DNA of 64,000 nucleotides from JAGVSR01 sp963750715 (lineage in GTDB: Bacteria; Pseudomonadota; Alphaproteobacteria; Rhizobiales; Hyphomicrobiaceae), in NCBI GenBank assembly GCA_963750715.1, contig CAVVRP010000012.1:620001-684000 (forward strand). Reading direction: 5' to 3'. Shown in pieces: positions 16,623-24,523 of this stretch. A program made the position numbers and the translations under genes. How positions within the stretch are numbered: position 1 is the stretch's first letter; every line of letters starts with the position of its first letter. Under the pieces are notes generated by a model, which saw only the letters and a program-made list of their open reading frames with translations, was not told the DNA's origin and searched no databases.

Positions 16623-18740
16623 TCAACCCTGCTTCGTGACTTCGACGTTGGTGACGGAAAATTTCGGACCGCTGTGCCCGCTGACGAGAGGCACGCCCTT
16701 GAGCCAGAGCCGCAAGGCTTCGAGGTGGATGCCGGCCGTGACTTTCATCGTCATGAGCGGAAAGCGCAGCAACAAGGTGGAGAGCGCGCGATCGCCGAAC
16801 GATTTGGCGCGCGCCTTGAAGTATGTCTTCAACAGCGGGCCTTCGCGATCGTGCACCATGACGGCGACGACGAGCTCGTCCGCCGCGGCCGAGACGCGGA
16901 ACGTGTAGTGGCCTTTTTCTTCGATGAACGGCGACACGAACATGTGCTTGGTCACTTCATGCGCGTAGACGCCATTGCGCGGCTTGCCGGCCGGTACGAC
17001 GTAGCTATGGCGCTCGCCCCACGTGTTGTTCACCTCGTAGATGAGGCCCGCGATATCGCCATCGCGATCGACGGCGAAATAGACGCTCAACGGATTAAAC
17101 ACGTAGCCGAGCACACGTGGATACGACAGCAGCAGGATGCGCGTATCGGCGCCAAGCTCGATGCCGCCGTCATTGAACAAGGCGCGTGCATGGGCCGCGA
17201 CATCGGACGTGCCGGGCGGACCGTGATCGACGTCGAAGAACGAGATGGCATTCCAGCGGTTGCGCGAGAACAGGCGGCAGCCGCGCGCTGTTTCGTCGAT
17301 GCGGTCGACGTCGAGCAGCAGGGAAAATACGCTGTAGCGCAGGCTGTGCTGCTTCGGGCGCAACCGTTTGTGCACGACGGTGCCGACCCAGATCGCGCTG
17401 ATCGGATTCATGCCGCCACCATATCCGGCGCCGATGGAAACTGAATCGGCTTGAGATGGATGCGGCCCGAACTCTTCGGCCACAGTCCAAGGCCGTCGGA
17501 CGCCGCCCATCGCCTCGGCAGCGGCCAGTCCCGCCTGCAGGGCATCCTCATGAAAGCCATAGCCGAAGTAACTGCCGGCATACCAGATGCGGTCCTGGCC
17601 CTGCACATCCCACAGCTCCCGTTGCGCCTTCAGCGCGCGGGCGTCGAACATCGGATGGTGATAGACGAACCGGCGCTGAACGCTGTCCTCGTCGATCGGC
17701 TTGTTCGGATTGAGCGTGAGGAACACATCCGGCATGGTGCCGAGGGGCTGCAGCTGGTTCATCCAATAGGTGACGGCGATCAACGCGCCATCAGCCTCCG
17801 ACCCCATGTAGTTCCAGCTGGTCCACAGTCGGCGGCGGCGCGGCATGAGTCTCGCGTCCGAATGCAGCACAGCCTCGTTTCGGGCATAGCGGAACGCGCC
17901 GAGAAGATCGTGCTCGCGGTCACTGGGATCGGCCAGCATCGCCAACGCCTGATCGGCGTGGCTGGCGACAAGGCATGCCTCGAAGGCCTCGCACGAGCCC
18001 GAGCACGTCTTGATCTCGACGCCGCCAGGCTTTCGTCTGACCGAGGCGACGCCGTCGCCGATGACGGTCCTGCCGCGGAAATTGCCCATCAGCCGCCTCA
18101 CGTACTCGCGGCTTCCCCCGCGCACGGTGCGCCATTCCGGGCGGTTGGATACCTGCAGCAAGCCGTGGTTGGCGAAGAACCGTATGAAGGCGGCGGCCGG
18201 AAAATCCAGCATCTCGCAGGCCGGCGTCGACCAGATCGCGGCCCCCATCGGCATGATGTGGTCATCGACGAAAGCGTTCGAGTAGCTGCGATCCTCGAGC
18301 CAGGTGCCAAGTGTCATCTCGTCGGGAAGCGTGGCCAGATCGATCGCCGACGCCTCCCTGAAGAAGCGCACGACGTCGGCGGTGAGACGCCAATGCCGCC
18401 GACTGAACAGGTTCGAACGCTGACCGAAGAGCCCCTTCAGGCCATTGCCGTTGTACTCGTAGCCGCCATCGTTCAGCGACACGGAGAAGCTCATGTCGGT
18501 CGCCGCTGTCGGCACGTCGAGGCACTGAAACAGCGCAATCAGATTGGGATAGCTCGCCGTGTTATAGACGATGAAGCCAGTATCGACGGGTGTTGGACCG
18601 GTCGGTGATGGCACATCGACGGTGTTGGAGTGGCCGCCTAGATAGTGTTCCTGCTCCAACAGGACGACATCGTGCTGGCGCGAAAGAAGCCATGCCGCCC
18701 CCAATCCCGCGATGCCAGCACCGATAACGGCAATCTTCAC
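16623..18740 (-). CDS. Fused FAD-dependent amine-oxidase-like protein and DUF1365 domain
   Basis: 705 residues in two parts normally encoded separately. Residues 1-430 are a flavoprotein of the amine-oxidase/phytoene-desaturase fold: KIAVIGAGIAGLGAAWLL (FAD loop), LEQEHYLGGHSNTV, and a C-terminal FAD contact IWYAGSYFGYGFHEDALQAG. Residues ~445-695 are DUF1365: GTVVHKRLRPKQHSLRYSV, LLSYPRVLGYVFNPLSVYF and EVNNTWGERHSYVVP. The join (IGAGYGGGMNPISAIW) is in one frame. The GTG at 18740 is chosen because the FAD motif starts immediately, with GGGGGTG upstream. In several proteobacteria these two families sit beside a Cfa-like gene under RpoE-ChrR control. Activity on unsaturated acyl chains is an inference from that context. 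Confidence 0.88.
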   Translation of the reverse strand: MKIAVIGAGIAGLGAAWLLSRQHDVVLLEQEHYLGGHSNTVDVPSPTGPTPVDTGFIVYNTASYPNLIALFQCLDVPTAATDMSFSVSLNDGGYEYNGNGLKGLFGQRSNLFSRRHWRLTADVVRFFREASAIDLATLPDEMTLGTWLEDRSYSNAFVDDHIMPMGAAIWSTPACEMLDFPAAAFIRFFANHGLLQVSNRPEWRTVRGGSREYVRRLMGNFRGRTVIGDGVASVRRKPGGVEIKTCSGSCEAFEACLVASHADQALAMLADPSDREHDLLGAFRYARNEAVLHSDARLMPRRRRLWTSWNYMGSEADGALIAVTYWMNQLQPLGTMPDVFLTLNPNKPIDEDSVQRRFVYHHPMFDARALKAQRELWDVQGQDRIWYAGSYFGYGFHEDALQAGLAAAEAMGGVRRPWTVAEEFGPHPSQADSVSIGAGYGGGMNPISAIWVGTVVHKRLRPKQHSLRYSVFSLLLDVDRIDETARGCRLFSRNRWNAISFFDVDHGPPGTSDVAAHARALFNDGGIELGADTRILLLSYPRVLGYVFNPLSVYFAVDRDGDIAGLIYEVNNTWGERHSYVVPAGKPRNGVYAHEVTKHMFVSPFIEEKGHYTFRVSAAADELVVAVMVHDREGPLLKTYFKARAKSFGDRALSTLLLRFPLMTMKVTAGIHLEALRLWLKGVPLVSGHSGPKFSVTNVEVTKQG

Positions 18741-19047
18741 ACCCACACCCCCGTTCACACAAGATACGTACGAATAGCAGCCCTGCCCAGATCTGTGCCG
18801 CAATCTACGTGGCTGGCGTCTATCGAAGCCCGGCGCGCTTGACCCTCCTACAGATCACGCGCCGCGAGCCCAGCGCTTGCTCGAACGGGCACTGAGCATT
18901 CACGATCTCTCTACCATTAACCGGGCATTAACCAGAGTTTCCATCGTGTAAAAGGGCACCGGGCGCGCACTTCGAAGCATAACAAACGCTACAAACGCTG
19001 CGCCGGTCTCATCGCCCGCTGTTGCGGCCTTGTTGGAAGGCTCCTTT
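18741..19047. other. Intergenic region with a CtrA-type site
   Basis: 307 bases between two divergently oriented genes. It contains the TTAA-N7-TTAA element listed separately and GGAAGG before the downstream small gene. I looked for a second RpoE-type promoter facing the flavin-oxidase gene and found only fragments (TGATCT, AGATCT) without a matching -10. Confidence 0.5.
18917..18932 (+). promoter_or_regulatory. Candidate CtrA-binding site (TTAA-N7-TTAAC)
   Basis: TTAA (18917-18920), seven bases, TTAA (18928-18931) and a C match the full CtrA consensus. They form a direct repeat CATTAACC-GGG-CATTAACC. CtrA is the cell-cycle master regulator of alphaproteobacteria. The site lies 116 bases upstream of the small membrane-protein gene and 177 bases upstream of the flavin-oxidase gene; either could be the target. 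Confidence 0.5.
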
Positions 19048-19278
19048 ATGTCAATCGAAACCATCTTGCGTTCCGTCGGCACCGTGACCTGCATCTACAC
19101 GATCGGCTTGTTCGTGACGATCATGACTGATGCGACCTTGACCGCAGCAAGCCGCATCGCAGCCCCCTCGTGCTCCTCCGCACGTTGCGCCGAACTCGCC
19201 TACGACACGCAGGCGCCGGCAACCGCGAACTCGTCGGGGACGATGCGCGCCGCCCTGTTCCTGGCAACCAATTTCTAG
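19048..19278 (+). CDS. Small putative membrane protein
   Basis: 76 residues starting at an ATG preceded by GGAAGG. Residues ~9-28 (SVGTVTCIYTIGLFVTIM) form one hydrophobic segment long enough to span the membrane; the rest is alanine/threonine-rich with two cysteines (SCSSARC). I recognise no family. It is supported only by the ribosome-binding site, the hydrophobic segment, the CtrA-type site upstream, and the lack of any gene on the other strand. Its stop (TAG) shares a CTAG palindrome with the stop of the convergent kdsA. Confidence 0.35.
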   Translation: MSIETILRSVGTVTCIYTIGLFVTIMTDATLTAASRIAAPSCSSARCAELAYDTQAPATANSSGTMRAALFLATNF

Positions 19279-20138
19279 ACGGCCCGCGCCAGCTGCCGCT
19301 TCACGACCGCGTCCAGTTCGACGAGGTCGGCGAGCAAGCCCTCGAACTGGGCCAGCGGCACCATGTTGGGGCCATCAGACGGGGCGCGATCGGGATCCTG
19401 ATGGGTCTCGATGAAGAGCCCCGCGACGCCTGCCGCGACGGCAGCCCGCGCCAGAACCGGCACGAAGCGGCGATCGCCGCCTGAACTCGTCCCCTGCCCG
19501 CCCGGCTGCTGCACGGAATGGGTGGCATCGAAGATCACCGGAGCGCCGGTCTCCGCCATGATCGGCAGCGCACGCATATCGGCGACGAGCGTGTTGTAGC
19601 CAAACGATGCCCCGCGTTCGGTGAGCAGGATGTTGGCGTTGCCGCTGCCGGTGACCTTGGCGACGGCGTTCTTCATGTCCCACGGCGCTAGAAACTGCCC
19701 CTTCTTGATCTTGACGATGCGGCCTGTCTTCGCCGCCGCGATCAGCAGATCGGTCTGGCGGCAAAGGAAGGCCGGGATCTGAAGAATGTCGACCACGGGT
19801 GCCACGGCGGCGCACTGGCCGATGTCGTGGACGTCGGTGACGACGGGCAGCCCGAGCGTCGAGCGGATCTCCTCGAACACGGGCAAGGCGGCCTCGAGAC
19901 CGAAGCCGCGCTTTCCCGAAAGCGAGGTGCGGTTTGCCTTGTCGAACGACGACTTGTAGACGAGACCGACGCCAACCCGGGCGCAGATCTGTTTCAGTGC
20001 CGACGCCATGTCGAGCGCATGCGCCCGGCTTTCCATCTGGCAGGGCCCTGCCAGTACGGAGAGCGGCGCATGGTTGGCGAACGTGACCGGACCGGCCACG
20101 ACGCGGGAATTCGGCTTGAGGGATTCGAGGCTTGTCAT
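19275..20138 (-). CDS. kdsA: 3-deoxy-D-manno-octulosonate 8-phosphate synthase
   Basis: 287 residues, the aldolase that condenses phosphoenolpyruvate with arabinose 5-phosphate to Kdo-8-phosphate for the inner core of lipopolysaccharide. Diagnostic stretches: LAGPCQMESRAHAL, YKSSFDKANRTS, TDVHDIGQC, IPAFLCRQTDLL, KKGQFLAPWDMKN and FDATHSVQQPGG. ATG at 20138 chosen over one 15 codons upstream, which lies outside the family start. It stands alone here rather than next to pyrG/eno. Confidence 0.95.
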   Translation of the reverse strand: MTSLESLKPNSRVVAGPVTFANHAPLSVLAGPCQMESRAHALDMASALKQICARVGVGLVYKSSFDKANRTSLSGKRGFGLEAALPVFEEIRSTLGLPVVTDVHDIGQCAAVAPVVDILQIPAFLCRQTDLLIAAAKTGRIVKIKKGQFLAPWDMKNAVAKVTGSGNANILLTERGASFGYNTLVADMRALPIMAETGAPVIFDATHSVQQPGGQGTSSGGDRRFVPVLARAAVAAGVAGLFIETHQDPDRAPSDGPNMVPLAQFEGLLADLVELDAVVKRQLARAV

Positions 20139-20210
20139 GAGTGACTTATACCCGGCGCCGAAGTCTTCCGCGAGGCGGCCCAATCAGGATGTCGACAAGT
20201 TATGCTTGCA

Positions 20211-20225
20211 GAACGTCAGGAGAAC
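20211..20225 (-). promoter_or_regulatory. LexA (SOS) box upstream of lexA
   Basis: GAAC (20211-20214), seven bases, GAAC (20222-20225) reads GTTC-N7-GTTC on the minus strand, an exact match to the alphaproteobacterial SOS box. It lies about 90 bases before the lexA ATG, where negative autoregulation is expected. Confidence 0.75.
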
Positions 20226-20314
20226 GGTTAGCGTACGTTCATGGTTTGTGCGAGTCTTCCAGCAGCCTTTGCCGCTAGCCGCGGTAGAAAGAGCGGCTTG
20301 TCACCGGAGGTCAG

Positions 20315-21022
20315 ATGCTGACTCAGAAACAGAAAGAGCTGTTGCTCTTTATTCATGCCCGCATGCAGGACGAGGGTGTGCCGCCGTCGTTCGACGAAAT
20401 GCGCGATGCGCTGGACCTGAAGTCCAAGTCCGGGATCCATCGCTTGATCACGGCGCTCGTCGAGCGCGGGTTCATTCGTCGGCTGCCGCACAGGGCGCGG
20501 GCGATCGAAGTCATCAAGCTGCCCGAGAACGCGAACCAGGCAGACAGCGCCCGACGCGGCGGTTTCCAGCCCAGTGTGATCGAAGGCGCCAAAAAGGGCC
20601 GCGATCTCGACATGCCGCCCGCCCATGTTATCGACGCCCGCACGGTGTCGATCCCGGTCATGGGCCGGATCGCGGCCGGCGTGCCGATCAGCGCCATCCA
20701 GAGCCATTCCCACGACATTGCCTATCCGGCCGACCTGCTCGGCACCGGTGAGCACTTCGCACTCGAGGTGAAAGGCGATTCCATGATCGAGGCCGGCATT
20801 CACGAAGGCGATACCGTCATCATCAGGCGGTGCAGCAGTGCCGAAAACGGCGACATCGTCGTTGCGCTCGTCGAGAACGAGGAAGCAACGCTGAAGCGGT
20901 TGCGCAAGAAGGGTTCGACCGTCGCACTGGAAGCTGCCAATCCCGAGTACAAGACGCGGATTTTCGGTCCCGATCAGGTTGATATCCAGGGCCGTCTGGT
21001 TGGCCTCATGCGCCGCTACTGA
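20315..21022 (+). CDS. lexA: LexA SOS repressor/autoprotease
   Basis: 235 residues. The N-terminal winged helix-turn-helix (MLTQKQKELLLFI, PPSFDEMRDALDLKSKSGIHRLI) binds the SOS box. The cleavage dipeptide is A-G in MGRIAAGVPISAI. The Ser-Lys dyad sits in KGDSMIEAGIHEGD (serine) and ENEEATLKRL (lysine). RecA-filament-stimulated self-cleavage relieves repression of DNA-repair genes. The linker of ~40 residues (ENANQADSARRGGF) is long, as in Hyphomicrobiales. A matching SOS box lies upstream. Confidence 0.96.
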   Translation: MLTQKQKELLLFIHARMQDEGVPPSFDEMRDALDLKSKSGIHRLITALVERGFIRRLPHRARAIEVIKLPENANQADSARRGGFQPSVIEGAKKGRDLDMPPAHVIDARTVSIPVMGRIAAGVPISAIQSHSHDIAYPADLLGTGEHFALEVKGDSMIEAGIHEGDTVIIRRCSSAENGDIVVALVENEEATLKRLRKKGSTVALEAANPEYKTRIFGPDQVDIQGRLVGLMRRY

Positions 21023-21042
21023 GCCGCGTTTGCACGCGAACC

Positions 21043-21380
21043 TCACCTGACCGAGACAAAGACGGCGTGCGATCCCTTGCGCGCCAGATTGCGAATATCG
21101 ATCACAAGTCCCGCCGATTCGCAGGAGGCGGGACGCCGCATGTCGAGCACGAGCTGTGCGCTGATCCCCTGCTCTCGCCAGCGCTTGACTTCATAAGCGG
21201 CAGGGCGGCGCCACGTCACCGCCCGGTATGGCCATGAGCGTCGCGAGGGCTGCCGGCATGACGATGATATTGCAGATCGGAATCGCAACAAGGTTCGCGA
21301 CGAGCGCGAACTCGGCGAGCGGGGCGATTGCGAGACCGGCGCCAGGCCGGAAAACGTCCGGACGGTTCGGCAAAAGCCGT
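21043..21380 (-). pseudogene. comEC: Relic of the DNA-uptake channel gene comEC
   Basis: Two out-of-frame fragments of ComEC/Rec2 survive. The first (about 21345-21225) keeps the competence-domain helix motif AEFALVANLVAIPICNIIV followed by MPAALATLMAIP. The second (about 21200-21043) keeps what looks like the extreme C-terminus (CESAGLVIDIRNLARKGSHA). Almost everything else of a normal 700-800-residue protein, including the metallo-beta-lactamase core, is gone. comEC commonly lies between lexA and gltX in related genomes, which supports the identification. If correct, the cell cannot import DNA by the ComEC route. Confidence 0.6.
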
Positions 21381-21506
21381 TGTTCTGCCCGCGTTTGAGG
21401 CTTGCGCCGGCACTGTATGGATCCCCGACTTCGCCCTTACCGCTGCGGTCACGGTGTGCTAAACCCGCCTCCCTTTCCAATTCCTTCCGGCAACACAGAA
21501 ACGCTC

Positions 21507-22946
21507 ATGACAAAGACGCCCGAGAGCGGCAAACCCGTTGTTCGCTTTGCCCCCTCGCCAACTGGTTTCCTGCACATCGGGGGCGCGCGTACGGCTCTAT
21601 TCAACTGGCTGTATGCGCGCGGGCGTGGCGGACGTTTCCTGCTGCGCATCGAGGACACCGACCGGGAGCGCTACAACGAAGCTGCCGTTTCAGCGATCCT
21701 GGATGGTCTGAAATGGCTGGAACTCGATTGGGACGGGCAAGCCGTTTCGCAGTACGCCCGGGCCGACCACCATCGCGAGGTTGCGCACGCTCTGCTCGAG
21801 CGGGGGGCGGCCTATCATTGCTATTGCTCGCCGGCTGAAATTGAGGCGGCGCGCGAGGCGGCAAAGACCGAGGGACGGCCGCAGATCTTCCTGTCGCCGT
21901 GGCGCGACCACGATCCCAAGGACGCGCCGAAGGATGTGAAACCGGTGATCCGTCTCAAAGCGCCACGCGAAGGCGAGACAGCCGTCGACGACAAGGTGCA
22001 AGGCCACGTCGTATTCCCGAACAAGGATCTCGACGATCTCATCATCCTTCGTTCGGACGGCAACCCGACCTACAATCTCGCCGTCGTCGTCGACGACCAC
22101 GACATGGGCGTGACGCACGTCATCCGCGGCGTCGACCATCTGACGAACACGGCGCGCCAGACGCAGATTTACACCGGCATGGGCTGGCAGGTGCCTGTGT
22201 TCGCGCATGTTCCCCTCATCCACGGCTCCGACGGGGCCAAGCTGTCGAAGCGCCATGGCGCGCTCGGCATCGAAGCCTATCGCGCCATGGGCTATCTGCC
22301 GATCGCGTTGCACAACTACCTCGTGCGGCTCGGCTGGAGCCACGGCGACGACGAGATCATCTCGACGGAGCAGTTGATCGAGTGGTTCGACCTCGACGGC
22401 CTTGGCAAGAGTGCCGCCCGTTTCGATTTCAAGAAGCTGGAAGACCTGAACGGCCATTACATCCGGCAGGCGAGCGATGAGGAACTGGTACGCCGCATCG
22501 CCGATATTCTCCCCGAAATAGAGGGTGGGACTGCGATCAAGGCAAAGCTCGAGCAAGCCAACGGCTGGGCAAAGCTGAAGGCCGCCATCCCGAGCCTCAA
22601 GGAACGGGCGAAAACGGTCGTCGAGTTGCTGGATGGCGCGGGCTATCTGTTCACCGAACGTCCGCTCAGTCTGGACGAAAAAGCAGCAAAACTGCTCGAC
22701 GCGGACGCCCGCAGGACGATCCGCGAACTGGCAGACCGACTCATCAGCCAATCGGACTGGTCCGCCCCGGCGCTCGAAGCCGCAGTGCGCGCCTACAGTG
22801 AAGAAACCGGCGCCAAGCTGGGGAAAGTCGCCCAGCCGCTGCGTGCGGCGTTGACCGGCCGCAGCGTCTCCCCTCCTGTCTTCGATGTCATGGCGGTGCT
22901 CGGGCCGGCCGAGAGCCTCGCGCGCCTGAAAGACCAGGCGGCCTGA
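21507..22946 (+). CDS. gltX: Glutamyl-tRNA synthetase
   Basis: 479 residues, class I aminoacyl-tRNA synthetase charging tRNA-Glu (and possibly tRNA-Gln, for later transamidation). FAPSPTGFLHIGGARTA holds the HIGH-type motif and AKLSKRHG the KMSKS-type motif; RIEDTDRERY is the conserved substrate loop. The ATG at 21507 is the start that fits the family; the earlier ATG at 21402 adds an unmatched leader. Divergent from the comEC relic. Confidence 0.95.
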   Translation: MTKTPESGKPVVRFAPSPTGFLHIGGARTALFNWLYARGRGGRFLLRIEDTDRERYNEAAVSAILDGLKWLELDWDGQAVSQYARADHHREVAHALLERGAAYHCYCSPAEIEAAREAAKTEGRPQIFLSPWRDHDPKDAPKDVKPVIRLKAPREGETAVDDKVQGHVVFPNKDLDDLIILRSDGNPTYNLAVVVDDHDMGVTHVIRGVDHLTNTARQTQIYTGMGWQVPVFAHVPLIHGSDGAKLSKRHGALGIEAYRAMGYLPIALHNYLVRLGWSHGDDEIISTEQLIEWFDLDGLGKSAARFDFKKLEDLNGHYIRQASDEELVRRIADILPEIEGGTAIKAKLEQANGWAKLKAAIPSLKERAKTVVELLDGAGYLFTERPLSLDEKAAKLLDADARRTIRELADRLISQSDWSAPALEAAVRAYSEETGAKLGKVAQPLRAALTGRSVSPPVFDVMAVLGPAESLARLKDQAA

Positions 22947-22985
22947 ACTCACGCCTTACGGCTTTAAACTAATTTCCCTGAAGCA

Positions 22986-23008
22986 CTCTGCGCGCGAGCG
23001 TGTATACT
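22986..23008 (+). promoter_or_regulatory. Candidate sigma-70 promoter of gltA
   Basis: TATACT (23003-23008) is a near-consensus -10, about 95 bases before the gltA ATG. A weak -35-like CTGAAG lies ~18 bases upstream. It is the best promoter-like sequence in the 159-base gltX-gltA spacer. Confidence 0.35.
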
Positions 23009-23105
23009 GCATTGCAGCAATGACGGCCGGCGGGATGTCCCACTTGGCATTTCAGCCGATTGCACGCCGGCAGGCGATTGCAGACTGACGACAGGACGAT
23101 AGCCC

Positions 23106-24416
23106 ATGAATGTCCGTGACAAGTCCCCCAAAAAAGCGCTTCCGCCTCACGCCAACCTGGTGTTCGGCGACACCACGGTCGAGTTTCCCATACGCACGGG
23201 CACCATCGGTCCACAGGTGGCCGATATCTCGAAGCTGCATAAGGAAACCGGCCTCTTCTCTTACGACCCGGGGTTCACGTCGACGGCCAATTGTGCCTCG
23301 GAGATCACCTATATTGACGGTGACAAGGGCGAACTGCTGTATCGCGGCTATCCGATCGAGCAGATTGCAGAGAATTCGAACTTCCTTGCCACCTGCTACC
23401 TGCTTCTCAACGGCGAGTTGCCAACCAACGATCAGTTCAAGGACTTCCGCAAGACCATCACCAGCCACACGATGGTCCACGAGCAGATGACGCGGTTCTT
23501 CACCGGCTTCCGCCGTGACGCGCATCCAATGGCGGTCATGGTTGGCGTGGTCGGCGCGCTGTCGGCGTTCTACCACGACTCAACCGACATCACGAACCCG
23601 CACCACCGCGTGGTCGCAACCAACCGTATGATCGCCAAGATGCCGACTATCGCGGCCATGGCTTACAAGTACTCGATCGGCCAGCCCTTCATCTACCCGC
23701 GCAACGATCTCGATTACACGTCGAACTTCCTGCAGATGTGCTTCGCCATTCCGTGCGAACCCTACATCGTCAATCCGGTCGTCGCCCGCGCGCTCGACCG
23801 CATCTTCATCCTGCACGCCGATCACGAGCAGAACGCTTCGACGTCGACGGTGCGGCTTGCCGGTTCGTCGGGCGCCAATCCGTTTGCCTGCATCGCGGCC
23901 GGGATCGCATGCCTGTGGGGGCCCGCCCATGGTGGCGCCAACGAGGCAGCCCTCAACATGCTACAGGAGATCGGCACCGTCGAGCGGATCCCTGAATTCA
24001 TCGCCAAGGCGAAGGACAAGAACTCGGGCTTCCGCCTGATGGGCTTTGGCCATCGCGTCTACAAGAACTACGATCCGCGCGCCAAGGTGATGCAGAAGAC
24101 CTGCCACGAGGTTCTCGATGCGCTCGACAAGCGCGACGAACCGCTGCTCAAGGTAGCGATGGAACTGGAGCGCATCGCACTTGAGGACGAATACTTCATA
24201 AGCAAGAAGCTCTATCCCAACATCGACTTCTATTCCGGTATCACACTACGCGCGATGGGATTCCCCGTCGACATGTTCACCGTGCTGTTCGCCGTCGCCC
24301 GCACGGTCGGTTGGATCGCGCAGTGGAAGGAAATGATCGAGGACCCAGAGCAGCGTATCGGCCGTCCGCGCCAGCTCTACACCGGCCCTGCCCGCCGCGA
24401 ATTCCCCAGCGCCTGA
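23106..24416 (+). CDS. gltA: Citrate synthase
   Basis: 436 residues, type II (hexameric, Gram-negative) citrate synthase condensing oxaloacetate and acetyl-CoA. Seen: the N-terminal beta domain, LLYRGYPIEQIAENSNF, ILHADHEQNASTSTVRL (first catalytic histidine region), GPAHGGANEAALNML (second histidine), GFGHRVYKNYDPRAKVM, and the catalytic aspartate in NIDFYSGITL. It follows gltX in the same orientation, an order I recall as common in alphaproteobacteria. Confidence 0.96.
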   Translation: MNVRDKSPKKALPPHANLVFGDTTVEFPIRTGTIGPQVADISKLHKETGLFSYDPGFTSTANCASEITYIDGDKGELLYRGYPIEQIAENSNFLATCYLLLNGELPTNDQFKDFRKTITSHTMVHEQMTRFFTGFRRDAHPMAVMVGVVGALSAFYHDSTDITNPHHRVVATNRMIAKMPTIAAMAYKYSIGQPFIYPRNDLDYTSNFLQMCFAIPCEPYIVNPVVARALDRIFILHADHEQNASTSTVRLAGSSGANPFACIAAGIACLWGPAHGGANEAALNMLQEIGTVERIPEFIAKAKDKNSGFRLMGFGHRVYKNYDPRAKVMQKTCHEVLDALDKRDEPLLKVAMELERIALEDEYFISKKLYPNIDFYSGITLRAMGFPVDMFTVLFAVARTVGWIAQWKEMIEDPEQRIGRPRQLYTGPARREFPSA

Positions 24417-24523
24417 CCGGCTAGTCCCACAGGCGCGCCGAGCGCGGCGTGTCGATGTGATAGTCGGTTGCGTGGTGCGGCTGAACTTCGGCGCGGTCGC
24501 GATCGGGTTACTGGGATCGCGTG

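Noticed and set aside
18741..18900. RpoE-type promoter facing the flavin-oxidase gene
   Set aside because: TGATCT and AGATCT occur but neither has a TAAGA-like element 17-18 bases downstream.
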